Part shown: positions 50,174-52,219 of the stretch, one piece after another | Numbering within the stretch: the stretch's first letter is position 1 | Layout: each line of letters opens with the position of its first letter | Origin: Streptomyces sp. NRRL WC-3742 | Lineage (GTDB): Bacteria; Actinomycetota; Actinomycetes; Streptomycetales; Streptomycetaceae | NCBI RefSeq assembly: GCF_000720635.1 | Contig: NZ_JOCF01000058.1 | Location: 1 to 52,219 of the forward strand | DNA: 52,219 bases | Direction of reading: 5' to 3' | The notes under the pieces: generated by a model | The model's input: the letters and a program-made list of their open reading frames with translations, nothing else | What the model was told of the DNA's origin: nothing | Database searches by the model: none | Made by a program: the position numbers and the translations under genes

Positions 50174-52219
50174 ATGACAGTCGCCACCGAGCCCCAGCCC
50201 TCCGCCCCACCGGTCCTGGACGTACGGCAGCGCAACGTCGTCTTCGCCACCATCGTCCTCGGCATGCTGCTCGCCGCCCTGGACCAGACGATCGTCGGCA
50301 CCGCGCTGCCGACCATCGTCTCGGACCTCGGCGGGGCCGCCCACATGTCCTGGGTGGTCACCGCGTACCTGCTCGCCGAGACCGTCGCCACCGTCCTCGC
50401 GGGCAAGTTCGGCGACCTGTACGGGCGCAAGCTGATCTTCCAGATGTCGGCGATCGTCTTCATCACCGGCTCGTTCCTGTGCGGCCTCTCGACCAACATG
50501 ACCCTGCTGATCGCCTGGCGGGCCGTACAGGGGATCGGCGCCGGCGGCCTGATGGTCACCGCGATGGCGCTGATCGCCGACGTCATCCCGCTGCGCGAGC
50601 GGGGCAAGTACCAGGGCGCGATCGGCGCGGTGTTCGGCCTGGCGACGGTGATCGGGCCGCTGCTGGGCGGGGTGTTCACCGACCACCTGTCCTGGCGCTG
50701 GGCCTTCTACGTCAACGTGCCGATCGCGATCGTGGTCGTCATCGCCGCCGCCCGGACCATCCCCGCCGTACGGGCGGCCGTGCGCCCGGTCATCGACTAC
50801 CTGGGCATCGCACTGGTCTCGGTCGGCGCCAGCGCCCTGATCCTGGCGACCAGTTGGGGCGGCAACCAGTACGCCTGGGGCTCCGGGGTGATCATCGCCC
50901 TGTTCGCGGGCGGCGCCGTCGCCCTCGCCCTGTTCTGCTGGGTGGAGACCAGGGCGGCCCAGCCGATGCTGCCGATGCGGCTGTTCCGCAACCCGGTGTT
51001 CGCGGTCTGCTCGGTCCTCAGCTTCATCGTCGGCTTCGCGATGCTGGGCGCGCTCACCTTCCTGCCGACCTTCCTGCAGTACGTGGACGGCGACTCGGCG
51101 ACCGTCTCCGGGGTGCGGATGCTGCCGATGGTCATCGGCCTGCTGATCGCCTCCATCGCCAGCGGCAACATCGTCAGCAAGACCGGGCAGTACCGGATCT
51201 TCCCCATCGTCGGCACCGCCGTGATGGCCCTGGGCCTGTACCTGCTGTCCCGGCTGGAGCCCGGCACCGGCACCGCGCTCGCCTCGCTGTACATGTTCGT
51301 GCTGGGCGTCGGCATCGGGCTGAGCATGCAGGTGCTCACCATCGCCGTACAGAACACCGTCGACTACGCGGACCTCGGCACCGCCACCTCCGGCGTGACG
51401 TTCTTCCGCACCATCGGCAGCTCCTTCGGCACCGCCGTGTTCGGCACCATCTACGCCAACAGCCTCAAGACCGAGCTCACCAAGGGCGTCGGCGCCTCCG
51501 CCCGCCTCACCGGCGCCGACCCGACCGTCCTGACCCGGGCCGCCGAGAGCCCCCAGGGGCTGCACCACCTGCCCGCCGAGCAGGCCGCGCCGATCGTCCA
51601 GGCGTACTCGGACGCGCTGCACACCGTCTACCTGTGGACGATCCCGGTGGCGGCGATCGGGTTCGTGGTCGCGCTGTTCCTCAAGCAGGTGCAGCTGCGC
51701 GACACCGCCCGGGCGGGCTCCACCGACATGGGCGAGGGCTTCGCCCAACCGACCACCAGCGACTCCGACCCACACCTGGAGTACGCGGTCGGCAAGATCG
51801 TGCGCGGGGTGGACCTCACCACCGTCCGCTCGATCGTCGGCTCCGCCGGAGCGGGCGTGGACCTCGCGGGCGCCTGGGCGCTGATGGAGGTCGCCGGACA
51901 CACCAAGGCCCTCGGGCACGCCTCCCTCGAACTCGTCGCCGCCCGCAAGCGCATCCCGCCCGAGGTCCTGGAACCGGTCTTCGACCGGATGGCCGCCGAG
52001 GGCCACCTCACCCGCGACGGCGACCGCCTCGCCCTCACCGAGGCCGGCTCCCGCGAGGTCCGCACCCTCGCCGCCGCCTGGTCCGACTGGCTCAACGCCC
52101 GCCTCGACGCCGACGCCGGCCGCCCCCGCAGCCCCCAACTGCGCACCGCCGCCACCGCCATCGCCTGGCGCCTCCTCACCGAAGACCTCGCCAACGGCCT
52201 CCCCACCCACCCCCCCCCC
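50174..52219 (+). CDS. DHA2 MFS efflux transporter with C-terminal winged-helix domain, truncated by the window end
   Basis: At least 682 residues from ATG 50174, with no stop before the window edge. TM1 reads [27 protein letters not shown] and the TM2-3 loop [14 protein letters not shown]; motif [24 protein letters not shown] is present. After the last helix ([12 protein letters not shown], near residue 500), a soluble region from about residue 540 reads like a winged helix: [42 protein letters not shown]. Such DHA2-plus-MarR-like fusions occur in actinomycetes. The last bases are a C-rich run. Confidence 0.85.
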   Translation, partial: MTVATEPQPSAPPVLDVRQRNVVFATIVLGMLLAALDQTIVGTALPTIVSDLGGAAHMSWVVTAYLLAETVATVLAGKFGDLYGRKLIFQMSAIVFITGSFLCGLSTNMTLLIAWRAVQGIGAGGLMVTAMALIADVIPLRERGKYQGAIGAVFGLATVIGPLLGGVFTDHLSWRWAFYVNVPIAIVVVIAAARTIPAVRAAVRPVIDYLGIALVSVGASALILATSWGGNQYAWGSGVIIALFAGGAVALALFCWVETRAAQPMLPMRLFRNPVFAVCSVLSFIVGFAMLGALTFLPTFLQYVDGDSATVSGVRMLPMVIGLLIASIASGNIVSKTGQYRIFPIVGTAVMALGLYLLSRLEPGTGTALASLYMFVLGVGIGLSMQVLTIAVQNTVDYADLGTATSGVTFFRTIGSSFGTAVFGTIYANSLKTELTKGVGASARLTGADPTVLTRAAESPQGLHHLPAEQAAPIVQAYSDALHTVYLWTIPVAAIGFVVALFLKQVQLRDTARAGSTDMGEGFAQPTTSDSDPHLEYAVGKIVRGVDLTTVRSIVGSAGAGVDLAGAWALMEVAGHTKALGHASLELVAARKRIPPEVLEPVFDRMAAEGHLTRDGDRLALTEAGSREVRTLAAAWSDWLNARLDADAGRPRSPQLRTAATAIAWRLLTEDLANGLPTHPPP

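Noticed and set aside
50117..52210. Minus-strand frame opposite the last DHA2 transporter
   Set aside because: Glu/Gly/Asp-rich nonsense; the plus strand has transporter helices and motifs but no stop before the edge.

Overview
The window reads as Streptomyces or a close actinomycete. GC is very high, codons end almost always in G or C, and translational overlaps of the ATGA/GTGA type are frequent. It carries an AfsR-type SARP regulator, a P450-ferredoxin pair, a mycothiol-type formaldehyde dehydrogenase, a WhiJ/AbaA-like regulatory pair and a very large secreted RHS protein. The last gene runs off the right edge. No tRNA, rRNA, CRISPR array or insertion sequence was seen.

Layout. (1) 149-2720: HAD-like protein, an XRE/TPR-like regulator on the minus strand, and a divergent RsbW-like ATPase. 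(2) 2943-9253: a tightly packed plus-strand operon of Nudix protein, 2-oxopent-4-enoate hydratase, acylating acetaldehyde dehydrogenase (frameshifted), 4-hydroxy-2-oxovalerate aldolase fused to an acyl carrier domain, CitE-like lyase (frameshifted), MaoC hydratase and Eis-like acetyltransferase. The enzymes resemble the lower meta-cleavage pathway, but no ring-cleavage gene is present and a carrier-protein domain is built in. This is the best candidate for an undescribed (biosynthetic) system. (3) 9466-12873: a small secreted Pro/Gly repeat protein and an AfsR-type regulator that could control region 2. (4) 13052-15316: an array of four identical dyads, then a PPOX protein and a formaldehyde-detoxification pair. 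(5) 15908-20827: atypical P450 plus 3Fe-4S ferredoxin, MFS efflux pump, LysR regulator, APH-like kinase. (6) 20991-33852: a small membrane-anchored protein, then an RHS polymorphic toxin of about 3,880 residues with a nuclease-like tip and its SMI1/KNR4 immunity gene, which is bracketed by short tandem repeats. (7) 34083-38917: PhzF enzyme and ArsR regulator joined by an in-frame 45-bp repeat, divergent MFS pump, MBL-fold and SnoaL-like proteins. (8) 39071-44079: ferredoxin reductase-like FAD enzyme, AraC regulator and divergent SDR, GPP34, Clp-N-like and universal stress proteins. (9) 44308-52219: MarR with divergent MFS pump, YtrA-type GntR with a DUF1648 protein, a membrane protein and two DHA2 efflux pumps.

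How it works together. Most regions are small regulator-plus-target modules: ArsR/MFS, AraC/SDR, MarR/MFS and GntR/DUF1648. Region 2, with the regulators on either side, looks like a self-contained specialised pathway. The RHS/SMI1 pair looks like a contact-dependent or secreted antibacterial toxin with its immunity protein. Functional statements rest on motifs read by eye; no database search was run.
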